Assembly: GCA_011032825.1 (NCBI GenBank)
Contig: JAADJZ010000005.1
Location: 377,001 to 441,000 of the forward strand
Source of the DNA: Massariosphaeria phaeospora
Taxonomy: Eukaryota > Ascomycota > Dothideomycetes > Pleosporales
Length of the DNA stretch: 64,000 nucleotides
Reading direction: 5' to 3'
The notes under the pieces are model-generated. The model did no database searches, was not told where the DNA came from, and saw nothing but the letters and a program-made list of their open reading frames with translations. The translations under genes and the position numbers were made by a program. The stretch's first letter is position 1. The number at the start of each line of letters is the position of its first letter. This document shows positions 1-11,569 of the stretch, piece by piece.

Positions 1-669
1 CACGGACAGATCACATTGATGCGTATCCCCTCCGGCGCCGCTGTCGTATGCAGCCCCCTCATCAACCCCAACACCCCATGCTTACTCGCCGTATACGTCG
101 CCAACCCGCCACTCTCCTTGAACCCCGCAATACTACTCACCAGCACCAAGTCCCCTAAACCTTTGCCTACACCCCTACCCTTCGCCTTATTCTTCCGTAG
201 ATAATGCATTCCAATTCTTGCCGTGAAGATCGCCCCCGTCAAGTTCACGGCAACCTCGCTCATGCTCGGCTCCACCGAGATATCGCTGCTCGCGTCAAAA
301 ATGTCCTTGTGGACTGCCATACCGGCATTCGCGACGACGATGTTGATGCGGCCGAAGAGCGATTCGGCGGCGGCGAAGAGTCCGAGTTGATCGGAGTAGG
401 AGGATGTGTCGCAGTGCAGGTAGCGGACTGTGGGCCCGAGTTGGGATTCGAGGCCGCGGGCGGGGGCGTCGCTGATGTCGCCAAAGACGACTTTGCATCC
501 AGCTTCTAGGAGGTTGTCAGAATGAGTCTGTGAAGGCGCGTGAAATGCGCTGGTTACCGGCGAATTGTATCACAGCAGCTCGACCAATGCCCGTCGCACC
601 ACCCGTCAGGACAACGACTTTGTCCTTCAGGGTGGGTAGCAGCTCTGTGTTGAACTGGACGTGCACCAT
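1..669 (-). CDS. Short-chain dehydrogenase/reductase, C-terminus beyond the window
   Basis: NAD(P)-dependent oxidoreductase of the classical SDR type; the substrate cannot be told. The gene reads leftwards and leaves the window at base 1. Exon 1 is 558-669 (ATG at 669), the intron is 506-557 (GTAACC...CTAG) and exon 2 is 1-505, giving 205 residues. Visible motifs are the Rossmann signature TGGATGIG at about residues 22-29, the acidic residue after strand beta-2 (GDIS, about 47-50), NAG at 98-100, the catalytic serine in VSSIAG (about 160-165), and YTASK with Tyr175 and Lys179. The catalytic triad is therefore intact. It lies tail-to-head upstream of an esterase and a metallo-hydrolase, so a role in a small catabolic group is possible but inferred. 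The family assignment is firm. Confidence 0.9.
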
Positions 670-1010
670 AGCTTCGACTGACAAAACCTCTCTATTAACC
701 AAACGAAAAGCTCAAGGTCTGTTCTTCAAATTCCTGGTGGAAGCTTTTTCAAGTACGCGGATCCCCGCACCCCACATGGCAAACAACCCGCTTGGCATCC
801 CATCTACTAGTAAAGAGAGGCTACGGTCGAACTATAGCGGGGTAATTGAGCTTCCGTGCAGATCCCCAAAGAAACGGACCTCGGAAATAGCTTTTCATTG
901 AAACACCATCTATTCGTTACTGGCAAATTGTGGAATATGATGGCTTTTGGTCGAGACGCGCACACCTTGTAGTACGAACCTTAAACGTTGAGCGCTGAAG
1001 CAGGAAATCA
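670..1010. other. Intergenic, 341 bp
   Basis: Upstream region of the SDR gene and downstream region of the esterase gene, both on the minus strand. No reading frame or repeat stands out. Confidence 0.6.
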
Positions 1011-2839
1011 TCAGCGACCCTGGAAGAAGTTCTGGAAAACACTCAATATCGCATCGTAGCCTGCCATTTCACCCAACTTCAGTACGCGGTCGCGGCGCCC
1101 TATTTCTTCCGGATTGCCTGAAGCCACGTACTTGGTCGTCACGCCATCGCTGCTGGGGCCGTACACTCGGGCCCCCATTTTGCCTCCTTCAACAGGCGGC
1201 CAGGGATCGTTCCCATTGACGAATTCGATGAAGTCCTCGCCGTATGCGCGGGCGACAGCCTTTTGCTCTTCGCTCAGCAAGTGGTTGAAGTTCTGGAAGA
1301 GATAAGAGACGTCGAGGATGTGGCCAGCATCACCCTTGAATCTGCCTTCCCAGGGGATGCCCTCGTTGAAGTGGTAGAGGAAGAATTTGTTCTCTTTTGT
1401 TTGCGGCCAGCCTTTCGCGAAGGCAAGTGCGGGGGCATAGAAACTAATCTCGGAAGCGAAGTTCAATATCGAGCGTGTGGCTTCGTCGTCATCGGTGGAT
1501 GGCGTGATTTCGTATGAAGAGAGCAGTGCTTTCGCTACTTCCGGACTCGACGACAAAGTCTTATTGACAGACTCGACGAACTTGGCGGCGATTCCAGGAT
1601 TTCTTGCGTCAAGACTGATGTATGCTAGGATATTTGCCTAGAAGCAGATCAGTCTTCTGTGTGAATCGTCACGCTGGTTCACTTACATCCATTTTCGACT
1701 CCCCAATCATAAAAGCGGAGCACCACTTGCGACCCGGAATCTGCATTTCCGGATCATCGCTTTGAGACGATACTTGGGCAAAATTGGGTGCACCTGGAAC
1801 GGTCTCCCCGTCGATCGAGGGAGTTAGCGGTAGACCCATTGGCACTTTTTGCCAAAGCTCATCGGCCGGTATAGTAAGCAGCGCCTTTATACGGTCTTCT
1901 GGTGATTTGTCCGTGAGCCCAAAGGCTTCCATGACCTTCTCATACACTCCTTCAGCTACAGAAGGTGGAATCGGTGCAAACAGTAGTACTGCGCCACCTG
2001 TGCTCAAGCACCGCTTCATGAGCGGCTCTTTCGAGAAAAGAAGCATGGTTGCAGCGACTGCGCATGGTCAGCTCAGATTACGATCTGTGGGATAGTCAAC
2101 GTACAGCCACCCGCACTTTCCCCAGAAACCGTGATCTCGTCGGGGTCTCCTCCAAACCCTCCGATAAACTTCTTTATCCACTGCAAGGCCATTCGCTGGT
2201 CATGTAAGCCATTGTTCGCTTTGTATCCAGCCTTCCGCAGCTCTTCCGATGTCATAAACCCGGTTACGCCTAACCGATAGCTGCATGGTGTCAGCCAAAA
2301 CACTCTGCGCAACTTGCCTTACAGCTCATACTTGATAGTTATCCCAATCATTGGCTTTCCCTTCTCCACTGACAGTTGGACGAGGGAGGCTGGATTGTAG
2401 TGTGGATACCAGCTCGAGCCAACCGCAAAGCCTCCGCCATGGACGAAGACATTTACAGGTAACTTTTTCTTTGAGATGATCTTTCCATCTTCTCCTAAAG
2501 GCAATGTGATATTGAGATTCAGGCCCTCGGTATCGGAGTGCATTGGAACGTCCGGCAGGGGTAGCTTTTGTTGGATGAATTGAAACTCGTTTTGTATCGC
2601 ACCAACGGGCGAAACAGGTGGAGGTCTGTTTCAATGTTATTTGTGAAAACCTCTGCTGAGTAAAATTCCTACCCATATGTGGAAGCGTTGATAGCTCCTG
2701 ACCCATAACTTGTCACAAGTTTTGGTTGTGCGAAGCGATTTTCAAGAGAGGCATATTTCAGGCCGAGGAACTGAACGGTTCCACCTGTAGAGTTGCCTTT
2801 CAACTGTCCGAGCTCAGGATGATCGAAAGAAGCCGTCAT
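1011..2839 (-). CDS. Type-B carboxylesterase/lipase family protein (alpha/beta hydrolase)
   Basis: Serine hydrolase acting on carboxylic esters; the substrate is unknown. Five exons give a continuous 547-residue frame: 2673-2839, 2323-2625, 2105-2280, 1687-2057 and 1011-1637, with four introns of 42-49 bp, all GT..AG. The oxyanion-hole motif HGGGF lies in exon 2. The nucleophile elbow GESAGG ends exon 3 with Ser at about residue 212. The catalytic His is in GDAGH at about residue 445, followed by the family's D-x-x-Y/F context. The length matches fungal para-nitrobenzyl-esterase-like enzymes. The N-terminus has no hydrophobic leader, so the protein is probably intracellular, unlike secreted cholinesterase-like members. 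It is transcribed divergently from the metallo-hydrolase gene across 386 bp. The exon junctions were chosen because they keep the frame and the motifs. Confidence 0.9.
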
Positions 2840-3225
2840 TTTTCCGTTCAGAATGCACTGGTGCTGCCTTGTTCGCAGTTTGTTTCGATGACGTCAACGC
2901 GAAACGTACTTGCACTAGCTCGGTCGCTGAACTGTAATTATCGGGTGGGTAGCCAACAATAGGAATGATAGCTGATGGAGGAAAATTTGGCCAGAAAAGG
3001 TGCCGTAAAGCTAGATTGATGATGCCTCGGAAGCCGTCAACCCCGCTATTGGAGTATATGAGTAGTGGGGCCTAGAACACTATGTCTGTGCGCACGGACG
3101 GGGATGTGGGGGGTCATTGAAGTTAAGCTTCAACAGCAGCGAGTCTCGAAAAGAAGGTGGGAGCGCCAGAAGAAATCCACTTGGGCAAGCCACTAACCAC
3201 CTATTTCCCACGGTTGCGTTCTGAC
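2840..3225. other. Divergent promoter between esterase and metallo-hydrolase
   Basis: 386 bp between two outward-reading start codons. It holds a perfect TGACGTCA palindrome (listed separately) and no plausible gene. Confidence 0.6.
2889..2896. promoter_or_regulatory. CRE/ATF-type bZIP site TGACGTCA
   Basis: Exact 8-bp palindrome, the consensus bound by ATF/CREB-type bZIP factors such as fungal AtfA. It lies 50 bp from the esterase ATG and 330 bp from the metallo-hydrolase ATG, so it could serve both. A single short site can occur by chance. Confidence 0.4.
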
Positions 3226-4319
3226 ATGACAGTCTCGGAACCTGCTCGCGGATCCATTCCGGCTACTAATGCCTACGTCGACTTGTCACTGCTAGATGGG
3301 GGGAGTTTCATCGGCGAGTTGAACAAAGTCCATGCTGGAGTGAAAAGAGAGAAGTATCGCATGTACAATTGGGCATTCTACATTGCATATCAAGGGCGAC
3401 ATGTTTTGTGGGATCTGGGACTGGTAGAAGTGAGTAGCTTGCGTTTGCCTTCCTCCCGCTAGGTCCCGCTCACGAAATAGGACCGCTCTTGCTATACGCC
3501 CTGGGTGAACAAATTTATGCTCAATGAAGTCAACCATGTCGGTCCCAGAAGGTCAATCATTCGTCAATTGAATGAAAGGGGTGTTCTCGCTGCACAGGTA
3601 GACACAGTACTGTTCAGGTACGTATGACGACGCGTCGTAGTATCCTGGTGCTAAGAGGGCGACTTAGCCACGCACATTGGGACCATAGTCGACCTATCCG
3701 AGACGAATTCCCCAATGCAACAGCATATTTCGGTCCTGGAACGAAAGACGGATGTGCGCCAGGACACATGGTGGATCCAGGGTTGCAGTGGGATGGCCGA
3801 TACTTCGATCCCACGAGGGCAACCGAAAGATGGAAAGAATTGGAAGGTCCATGGGAGCCGTTTGGGCCGTTCGAGAAGGCGCTGGATTTTTTCGGAGACG
3901 GTAGCTTCTGGATCATGCAAGCACCCGGGCATATGGCGGGAAATCTCTGTGCCGCTGCTCGGTTGAAGGGAGGGCAATGGGTCTTACTTGGTAGCGACTG
4001 TTGCCATTCGAGGTAATATGCTACGCCATTCGGATTTCAGACGTTAACGAGACCCAGGGAGCTCTTAAATGGCAAGTTCGAAATATCAAAATTCTGTGTT
4101 CCAGGCCTAGGGGAGATGTCGCTGCATGTCGATATCCCTGCCGCCAAAACTACCATCTCGAAGATAAGAAAACTAGAACGAGAGTTTGGATTTCATGTTG
4201 CACTGGCTCATGACGCACAATGGCTGAAAGAAGGTTTAGATTATGTTCTAATGTCCTTGTTAGACGAATATATGAGGAAAGCAGCGAAGGAGCGGATACC
4301 ACATGACGAGATCCCATAG
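3226..4319 (+). CDS. Metallo-beta-lactamase-fold hydrolase, lactonase-like
   Basis: Binuclear-metal hydrolase; the nearest type I recognise is the AHL-lactonase-like/glyoxalase-II-like group, with substrate unknown. Exons are 3226-3429, 3481-3617, 3668-4012 and 4058-4319, giving 315 residues. All introns are GT..AG and 45-51 bp. The metal ligands assemble only after splicing: the intron ending at 3667 joins the serine to HAHWDH (His115, His117, Asp119, His120). His202 (APGHMAGN), Asp224 (GSDCC) and His280 (AHD) follow. The set is complete, so the enzyme should be active. The ATG at 3226 is used because the upstream open frame has no ATG. There is no signal peptide. It is divergent from the carboxylesterase, suggesting joint ester or lactone breakdown (inference). 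Confidence 0.88.
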
Positions 4320-4992
4320 AAGCTGGCTACATAGAAACTTCCTCGCCAGCCACAAACCCTGTACCATCTGGATCCAACCAAGACAGAAGTCGCATTTGAC
4401 AGATGGACCGGGTGACTGTAACTGTGTGCGGCGCTTGGTGAGGAGTTCAATGGGTGCCCATGAAGGTGGATGTGAAGGTGTTCTTCTCTTTGACCGGAGC
4501 TCGGACGGTGGAAAAGCCCGAGTTCGCTAGTGGCGCACACACGTAAGCACTTACTAATTCGGCATACAATCGCAATCGCACCTGCCTGTGTCACCAATCG
4601 TCATCTCAAAATATCCAGGACTTATACACACGAACGAGCACATATTCTGAGGCGCATGGGCGTACTTTGCGATGAAAGGCCAATGGCAACACGAATCAAT
4701 CCCTTATCAAGGCAATTCCTACTAAATTACATACGACAAGGCTTTGTACTGCCAGCAGGCACACCGCTTGAGATTCGCTAAAATCCGTTATATTAACAGA
4801 AAGTTCGTCGATAAAGCTTTTCGTCGAATACGAGTTCTGCCGGAGCGCCACGCGATGAGCATCAGGCAACGACGTGGCTGTGTTTATTGCTGCGCCTCAT
4901 TCACTCCACGTCAACGCAGGGTTGCTAACCTTCACGGTCCCCCCAACGGAAACCCAACATGGTCTTACTTCGTCATTCTTCCGAATTAAACC
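4320..4992. other. Intergenic, 673 bp
   Basis: Downstream of the metallo-hydrolase and upstream of the NLR gene on the same strand. I see no supported gene, RNA or repeat; short open frames on both strands lack family features. Confidence 0.5.
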
Positions 4993-7900
4993 ATGTCATA
5001 TGCTAACCAGTTGCCATCAACGAGGTATGTATGAACAAGTTCTGAAGCTATCAGACTAACAATCATCCAGTGGGTCAGCAAACGAGGCTTTTAACAGTGC
5101 ATTCAGACGTTTCTTTGATTCACTTCCTGAACGTGAGCGCAGAAGATATGCACCCTGTGCTTCATCCGAGGATCTCTTGGAGGGTCTCAAGAAACTCAAA
5201 GCAATCTCGCTCAAGCAGCAAAGCATGAGGTTTAGTAGGATGACGATGGCCATTCAAACCTTCAATGATAGGCTTCGTCCTTACTTTGCAGCGATTGGCA
5301 CTCTTGTTCAGGCAAAACCAGAATTTGCGGCCCTGTTCTGGGGTTCAATGAGACTAATTTTGCAAGTAAGACATCTTATTGCTCTAGCGAGACAGTGTTA
5401 ATTGTGCATAGCTTGTGGACAATGTCTCAGGGTTCTTTGACAAAGTGACCCATGCATTAGCGGAGTTATCTGGTGCTCTGCCTCAATATGACGATATCTC
5501 ACGCCTATTCAAGCAGCCAATGTCCTCCCGGATGATATCGCACTTGGAGGGTGTATATGGTAGTCTCTTCGGATTCTTCCAGATTATAGCAGAAGTCTTT
5601 TCTAAATCAGACGGCAGTAAGTTTCTCGTCCTACGATACATTCGTCAACATGGCTGACGGCCATTGCAGCAATGAAACGAAAATCTGCTGTAGCATGGGA
5701 TCTGATGTGGACCCCAGTTGATGTTCGGTTCAAAGATGTGCTTGAATCACTCAGACGCCATCAAAGACTCGTTAAAGACGAACTAGCTATATTACAAGCA
5801 TTGACTCTCACTAATGTAGCATCGGAGGCGGAACATGAACGCATGTTGTCGGCTGAGGAGCGACGATTTGCTGATATCACCAGGCAGCAAGTTTCTGTAG
5901 CCCTTGGAAAGATCGAAGAAGTTAAGACCATTATGACAGAGGAGCATAAAAGTACACCATCCCCAAATAACAGGGTACAAGATGCTAACGACTGTTCAAG
6001 TACGGAAATTCCATGATCTCCATCGCTGGATTGATCCACCTTCGAATTATTCAGATGCGCTGGAGAATTCTAGCGACCTGAAGCAAGAAGGCACATGCGC
6101 TTGGGTACAAACCATATCCGAGTTTCAGGACTGGATGAACGCGACACGCGGCCCAGGACAGTCAGATCCATACGGAAAGTTCGGGTCTAATGTTCTCTGG
6201 ATACGTGGTATGTCATACTCTCGATACTAGGGTAGTTCAATCTCTCATGTATCACATCACTACACTTTTCCCTCGCCTCAATATTCAAACGGACGAAGCT
6301 GACGGTTGGAACCAAATAGGGAGCCCCGGCACAGGCAAAACTGTCTTAGCGTCATCTATAGTTCAAGAACTACAACTGTCAATATCAGCTGAACTCGGCA
6401 TATCTACTGCCTACTACTTCTTCTCCGCAGAGGTCGGAAATGAGAGGATTACAGCACCAGCCTCTGCATATCGCGCCATACTATCGCAGATCCTCCACCA
6501 GAACCGCGATAGGACACCTGTTATCGACAAATTCTCTTTTTCGAACATGTACAGTAGCATGCAACCAAGAGCTTCGCAAAAGGACCTCGTTGGACTTCTC
6601 CAACTCTGCGCTCAAGAGCTGGGGCACATCTACATTGTACTTGATGGGGTTGACGAATGCTCTGACCAGGCTTCTCTCCTGGAAACAATTACCCAGTTAT
6701 CCGTTTTCCCGGTGTTTAGGATTTTACTTCTTGGCCGCCCTTCCATTAAAGGACTCTATCGAAGAATGGCCAATGATCGAATTCTTGACATGGGCCGATT
6801 TGCGGTCAGTGACGATATCAAAACGTACCTCCTGAGCAATATCACGAGTCTTACCGAGCAGGCCTATCTTCCAAATATTCCATTAGACCCCTTGGTTGAG
6901 CACCTCTTAACCGGCGCTGATGGTATGTTTCTCTGGGCGAAGTTGATGATCAAGCTCCTATACTCTCCGACTCTCACTCCCGCGAAAAGGCTCAGCATGA
7001 TCAAGGAAATCTCACATCCTGAAGGACTTGATCAGCTCTATAGTCGTATACTGGCTTTGGTCTCGAACTCTAACAGGTTGGAGAAAGCAGTAGCAAAGCA
7101 GGTGTTTTGCTGGTTGACGTATGAAAAGATACCGACTACGGTTCGGCTTCTCTACGAAGTAGTTCACGCAAGTCAACTTGATCATACTTCGCTTACGACA
7201 ATTGAAGTGCAAGATTTCCGGGAGATGATTGCTGTGGTATGCGGTGCATTGGTCGAAGTCTCAGGCCCGGTGACTCCAAATGCTTTATGGAACCCACGAG
7301 ATATTCTTTGGAGCCTCAATTGCAGGGTCAGATTCGTCCACTTATCTGTAAAAGAGCATTTTGCTCAGGTCGGTACCAGTGACGCCACAGTCTCGACAAA
7401 CCTCATCATGGAACATGGTTTAGCCAATATGACAATCGCTCAGCAAGCACTTAAGGTTATACTATCCCCGCAAGCAGCTACAACTTACGACAACGATTTG
7501 CCTCGATACTCTATCTTCTTCTGGTCGCACCACCTAGGCAACTGTACAACACACGACAACTCCGAACAGTTTAGGCTGGCCGCTCTGGACTTCACACGAC
7601 TACTCTCAGAATTCTTAGGGAAGCCTTCTATGGTGATGAAATGGATCCATTCGTACTATCATCTCGGAGGTGCGGCTTCACACGGCCAACTGCCTTACCA
7701 ACACCTACGAGTCTGGCTCGAATGGATTAAGTCAACCAGATGGCTTCCAGATTCTCATTCATTGTTACACTCCCTCGATGAGTTCATACAAGATATGGCA
7801 CGATTAGTGACTCAATGGGGTTCGAAGCTACAGGATACCCCAGATGTTCTCTGGGATGAAACCGCTTCCTTTTTGAACAGTCGGTTTCTTGTCAACCGTT

Positions 7901-9799
7901 CCCTCACTGGAATTACAAGCCTCGCCTCCAATGAACCCACCAATCCTAGCCAAAGTACGAAACCACTAGGGGACATTTCTACGGCTTCTAACGATGGAAA
8001 ACTCAATTTCAGACTCAGCGTGTGGCCACCCAAGCTCTTCGAAGACCGATGGCACACTCTGAAGCCTGATGACTCTGCTACCCATGTGCGAGACGTGTGC
8101 TCAGGGTGGTCTTTTCGTTACGAAGTGTGGAGCACAGAAGTCAAGTCTTGTGTAGGGCAAATCGAGATCGGTTTGGATGAAACTGAGATCTGGTGCGCAA
8201 TGCAACAGCTGCTGTTCACGGTAGACGATGGTAGCTGGCAAACCGCGTTTCCCATGGCTATAAGCAGCAGCGGTTATCTCGTTTCGATCTTGCGGACTGT
8301 ATATTCACTGAAGCTATCCGCAGGGAAAGTAACGGCAAAGAAGGCCGTCCTTCCCATTGACTTCACGGACAAACATTGCGAACTGTGGAGCGCAAGATTC
8401 AAGCATTTCGACCCGAAAGATGCCTATTTCGAGAATAATCCCATTCGGTCCCTCTACAAAAAGAGATATAGGTACTCGCTTGCCTTCAGTCCATCCGGAA
8501 AGTACTTGCTATACTTCGACAGCTTCTTTTCGGGAATCGGCAGTCACTATGCGGTTTTCAACATTACGCATACGCCCGATCTGCAGCTGCATCGGCTGAA
8601 CTATGCTTCAGAAGCCCTGCTGGGCATGGGTCATATTGGATATAGTAAGGATTTATTGTCTCATTCTCGGGGTTACTCCGAGTCCCGTAAGATAGACCCT
8701 CAATTTCACCCCAAGTCAGATCTTGTTCTGGTGTGTTCTTCCCGAGCCGTATACGTATGGTCATTTCTAGACTGTAAGTTTCAGATTCTCCCTATAGGCA
8801 TATTCCCCGTCTCTACACTAGTACCCATCAAGCGGACTGACTGACTGACTATTGACTAGCGGGAATACATGTTTCGCAATTAGCGTATGGCCGGATCCTT
8901 GACAAAGTCCACGACATGAAAACGTCCGAGTGCGGTATGTTCGTTGTTCTCGCCATGGAGCACACGTTGTTCCAGAAGAGCTCCACGGTTGTAGTACCCA
9001 TTCCTCCGGAACTGGCGCAAACTCTCAACAACTCTCAGCCACCGACCGTCGACCCCAGTCCAACTCCAGCCTCAGATCTCGTTAAAATTGGCTCTACTGA
9101 CCTGTCAACTTTCGGTATTTCCAAAGGCCAAGTCTTGTCCAACAACACCTGCATACTGCGCCCCGGTAACGGAATAACCGGCCACGTCCTCGACCTGCAG
9201 TCCGGAGATACGCCGTCGATCCGTCTGACGCAGTTTGGAGGTTCTACGTCGCAATCTTTGGAACTGCTTTCCTTGCCGCTATCCACGAACATCCAGCACA
9301 CAGAACCTACGGCTCTCATGCCAAAATCAGATGACGAACCACTCAGGATCATCATCAACGCCAAGTCGAGAATGAACTACACGTTCAACGACGAAGCGGA
9401 TAGAACCTATCCAGCGCTGATCGAACGACAAGTGCAATTCGCACAGGCGGAACAAGGGAACTTGCTGAATCCGAACCGAAAGCGACTGAGAATGTAAGTG
9501 TTATCTCCCCTGCATTTTCGCAGGCAACTCTTCTCTAACGAAAGAATCCGTCCAGTGACGATACTTCCTATCTGCCGCAAACACGCCGCGATTCTGATCT
9601 TCTTCCTCCCGAGCTACCACCAACCACCACTCCATCCACAAGTGCCAGCACTCTACCCGCTTTCTCTGACATGTTTGCCGACGTGCCCAGGAGGTCGAAA
9701 GCAGAGACGTCAGCCCTTTGCCCCTGGGAGGTCGCACCCGAAGAAATGGCCATACTCGACTCCATGAGAGTTCTGAAACGGGCACGTTCTAAGCCGTAG
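4993..9799 (+). CDS. NACHT/STAND NLR-like protein with DUF7708-type N-terminus
   Basis: Fungal NOD-like signalling ATPase, a class tied to non-self recognition and regulated cell death. Eight exons (4993-5024, 5071-5365, 5412-5616, 5670-5951, 6001-6207, 6320-8773, 8860-9493, 9556-9799) give 1450 residues in one frame. Residues about 30-190 resemble the DUF7708 domain of fungal STAND proteins (FDSLPERERRRYAPCASSEDLL region). The Walker A motif GSPGTGKT is at 341-348, created by the intron 6208-6319. Walker B IVLDGVDE is at about 446-453, with the NACHT acidic DG-x-DE pattern. The roughly 700-residue C-terminal half has WD/beta-propeller-like strands (AFSPSGKYLLYF, PQFHPKSDLVLV) but no clean repeats. 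The intron 5952-6000 carries a GCTAAC branch site. The ATP-binding residues are intact. The exact role is unknown. Confidence 0.85.
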
Positions 9800-10178
9800 A
9801 ACAATGATGGGGGCGCTTAGGTGGATTTGGTTTGATTGCGTCGATATTCATGTTGCTTACTTAGTCCGATTAATCTATCAGCGCTAAGGATACATACCGG
9901 TGTTATTAGCTTGGAGTCTGTGGTGCTGACCTGAAGACCCAAATCACGAAGCATAGATGCGCTCGAGGAAGAGACTGAATACCAAATACATTGATGCAGC
10001 AATCGAAAATGATAACCTCGGAGCTAGTACATAGTTGACGACGCAGATACCAGTTACTGACTGCTCGCCAAGGCATAACGAGCGAGGAATGTCGTAACAG
10101 AGAACGAGATGCTGTTAAACGCGGAAAGGAGGAAGCGATTACCGTAAACACCACCGGAGCAACCCTAAAAGCAGCACA
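9800..10178. other. Intergenic between convergent genes, 379 bp
   Basis: Shared 3' region of the NLR gene and the 2EXR-like gene. Nothing recognisable. Confidence 0.5.
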
Positions 10179-11489
10179 TCACCGCATAGCATCCTTCGCA
10201 TTCCTCCCCACATCAGTCCAGAAGTCCTGAATATCCTGTTCCCACAAATGCACGCCAAAGAACAAGCCTCCAGGATACCTTCTATTGTGCATGGGGCGAA
10301 GCGCAACGTGGAACGGATCCGCCAGCCACGGTGTCAGCCAATGCCTGAGTTCTTCGAACCCCGGGGGCAGATCGTGGTCGTATTCGAACAACATGTCGAG
10401 GAACTTCTTCACGCTCTTTGCGAGATAGCGCATTTCCGCGTTGCGGCGCTGGGGATGGGGGCGGTCATCGAGATCGAGATCGAGCACACGCTGGTATTCC
10501 TGCAGGATTTCGCTGTGAAAACACTCTTCGAGCGAGAGGTCGGGGTCGTGCAGTGGGCTGTTGATGACGAGCGTCGAGCAGCCGCCGTACCTCTGCTCGA
10601 TGGTGTACAGCTGGGTGAAGCGCCAGGCAATGCTGGGGAGAGTGCGGCGCCAGTCGCATTCTTGGTCGCCCCAGTATTCCTTCACTGTGTCGGGGTCGAA
10701 AATCTGGTAGGGTTGACGGTTGGGGTTGTAGAGATAGCCGCGCAGGCAGCGCCAATGCTGGGTTTCGTTACAGATATGCTCCATGGTGAGATTCGGGTTT
10801 TTGGCTAGGTTTTGCAGTGCCGCGCGAGGAAGTCGGGCTTCCCACGCCGGGATCGTGTACGGGTCGCCCGGAGCGACGAATGGAGTGCACTGGTAGAAGA
10901 CCTCGGTGGCTATAGCACGCATGTCCCGGGATACACTAAGAAGGGCAGGCCAGAGCGCTCGGTTGTATGCCATTATCTCTTCGCGGGTGTTCTCTCGCAG
11001 TGTGAATTTTACGCGTTCTTTTTTTAGTTCATCCCCGACGTTTTCTTTCTTCAGTTCAGATCTGACGATTTCAGCGGCGTGTTGGTTCATCGCTCCCTGT
11101 GACAGGTGCTTCATCTTCCAATCCTTGCTGTGGTTTATGAAGACTTTCCGCGGGATGTTGACATCGAGGACGAGCTCGCATATCCTCAGGCGTAACTCGT
11201 ACGGAAGCCAGTAAAGATAGCACCCGTAAAGCTTCGAGGGGTGACCCCATGGAAGCAGGCGGTCGCACGATGGCAGAGATTGATTGTTAAGAGAAGATTC
11301 CGTTTGATACGCATGGAGAGGGGGTGGGTTTTGTAGACGTACGGAAATTGCGGTACTCGAGTTCAGAACTGAGGAAGACTGGTAAGGAGGAATAATCTCG
11401 AAGTCGTCTGAGAAACGCCGGGGTACGAACTGAGGAGAATCCGGCAGTCCAACAAACTCAAATCCAGCGAAAGAGGTATTCGAGTCCAT
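10179..11489 (-). CDS. 2EXR/F-box-like domain protein, 436 residues
   Basis: Single-exon gene. After a low-complexity Ser/Pro-rich N-terminus of about 90 residues comes WLPYELRLRICELVLD (about residues 94-109), the LP-x-E-x-R-x-x-I signature of the large ascomycete 2EXR-like family, which resembles an F-box helix. The remainder fits a fungal conserved protein of unknown function, with aromatic-rich stretches and a conserved-looking tail. The ATG at 11489 is used; the frame is open a little further upstream but only from a non-ATG codon. It is convergent with the NLR gene and its start lies only 80 bp from the palindromic element M0, so promoter sequence may have been displaced. No catalytic residues can be named, and an adaptor role in ubiquitin ligation would be speculation. 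Confidence 0.75.
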   Translation of the reverse strand: MDSNTSFAGFEFVGLPDSPQFVPRRFSDDFEIIPPYQSSSVLNSSTAISVRLQNPPPLHAYQTESSLNNQSLPSCDRLLPWGHPSKLYGCYLYWLPYELRLRICELVLDVNIPRKVFINHSKDWKMKHLSQGAMNQHAAEIVRSELKKENVGDELKKERVKFTLRENTREEIMAYNRALWPALLSVSRDMRAIATEVFYQCTPFVAPGDPYTIPAWEARLPRAALQNLAKNPNLTMEHICNETQHWRCLRGYLYNPNRQPYQIFDPDTVKEYWGDQECDWRRTLPSIAWRFTQLYTIEQRYGGCSTLVINSPLHDPDLSLEECFHSEILQEYQRVLDLDLDDRPHPQRRNAEMRYLAKSVKKFLDMLFEYDHDLPPGFEELRHWLTPWLADPFHVALRPMHNRRYPGGLFFGVHLWEQDIQDFWTDVGRNAKDAMR

Positions 11490-11569
11490 TGTCAAAAAGT
11501 CTTGAGTCGTTGGAGCGAAGACTTTCAAGCGAAGTTCCCATCGGATTTATGCACTTCTTAACAACGCTA

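Noticed and set aside
10248..10808. 186-codon plus-strand open frame
   Set aside because: It lies antisense to the well supported 2EXR-like gene and has low-complexity Val/Glu/Ala content typical of a shadow frame.
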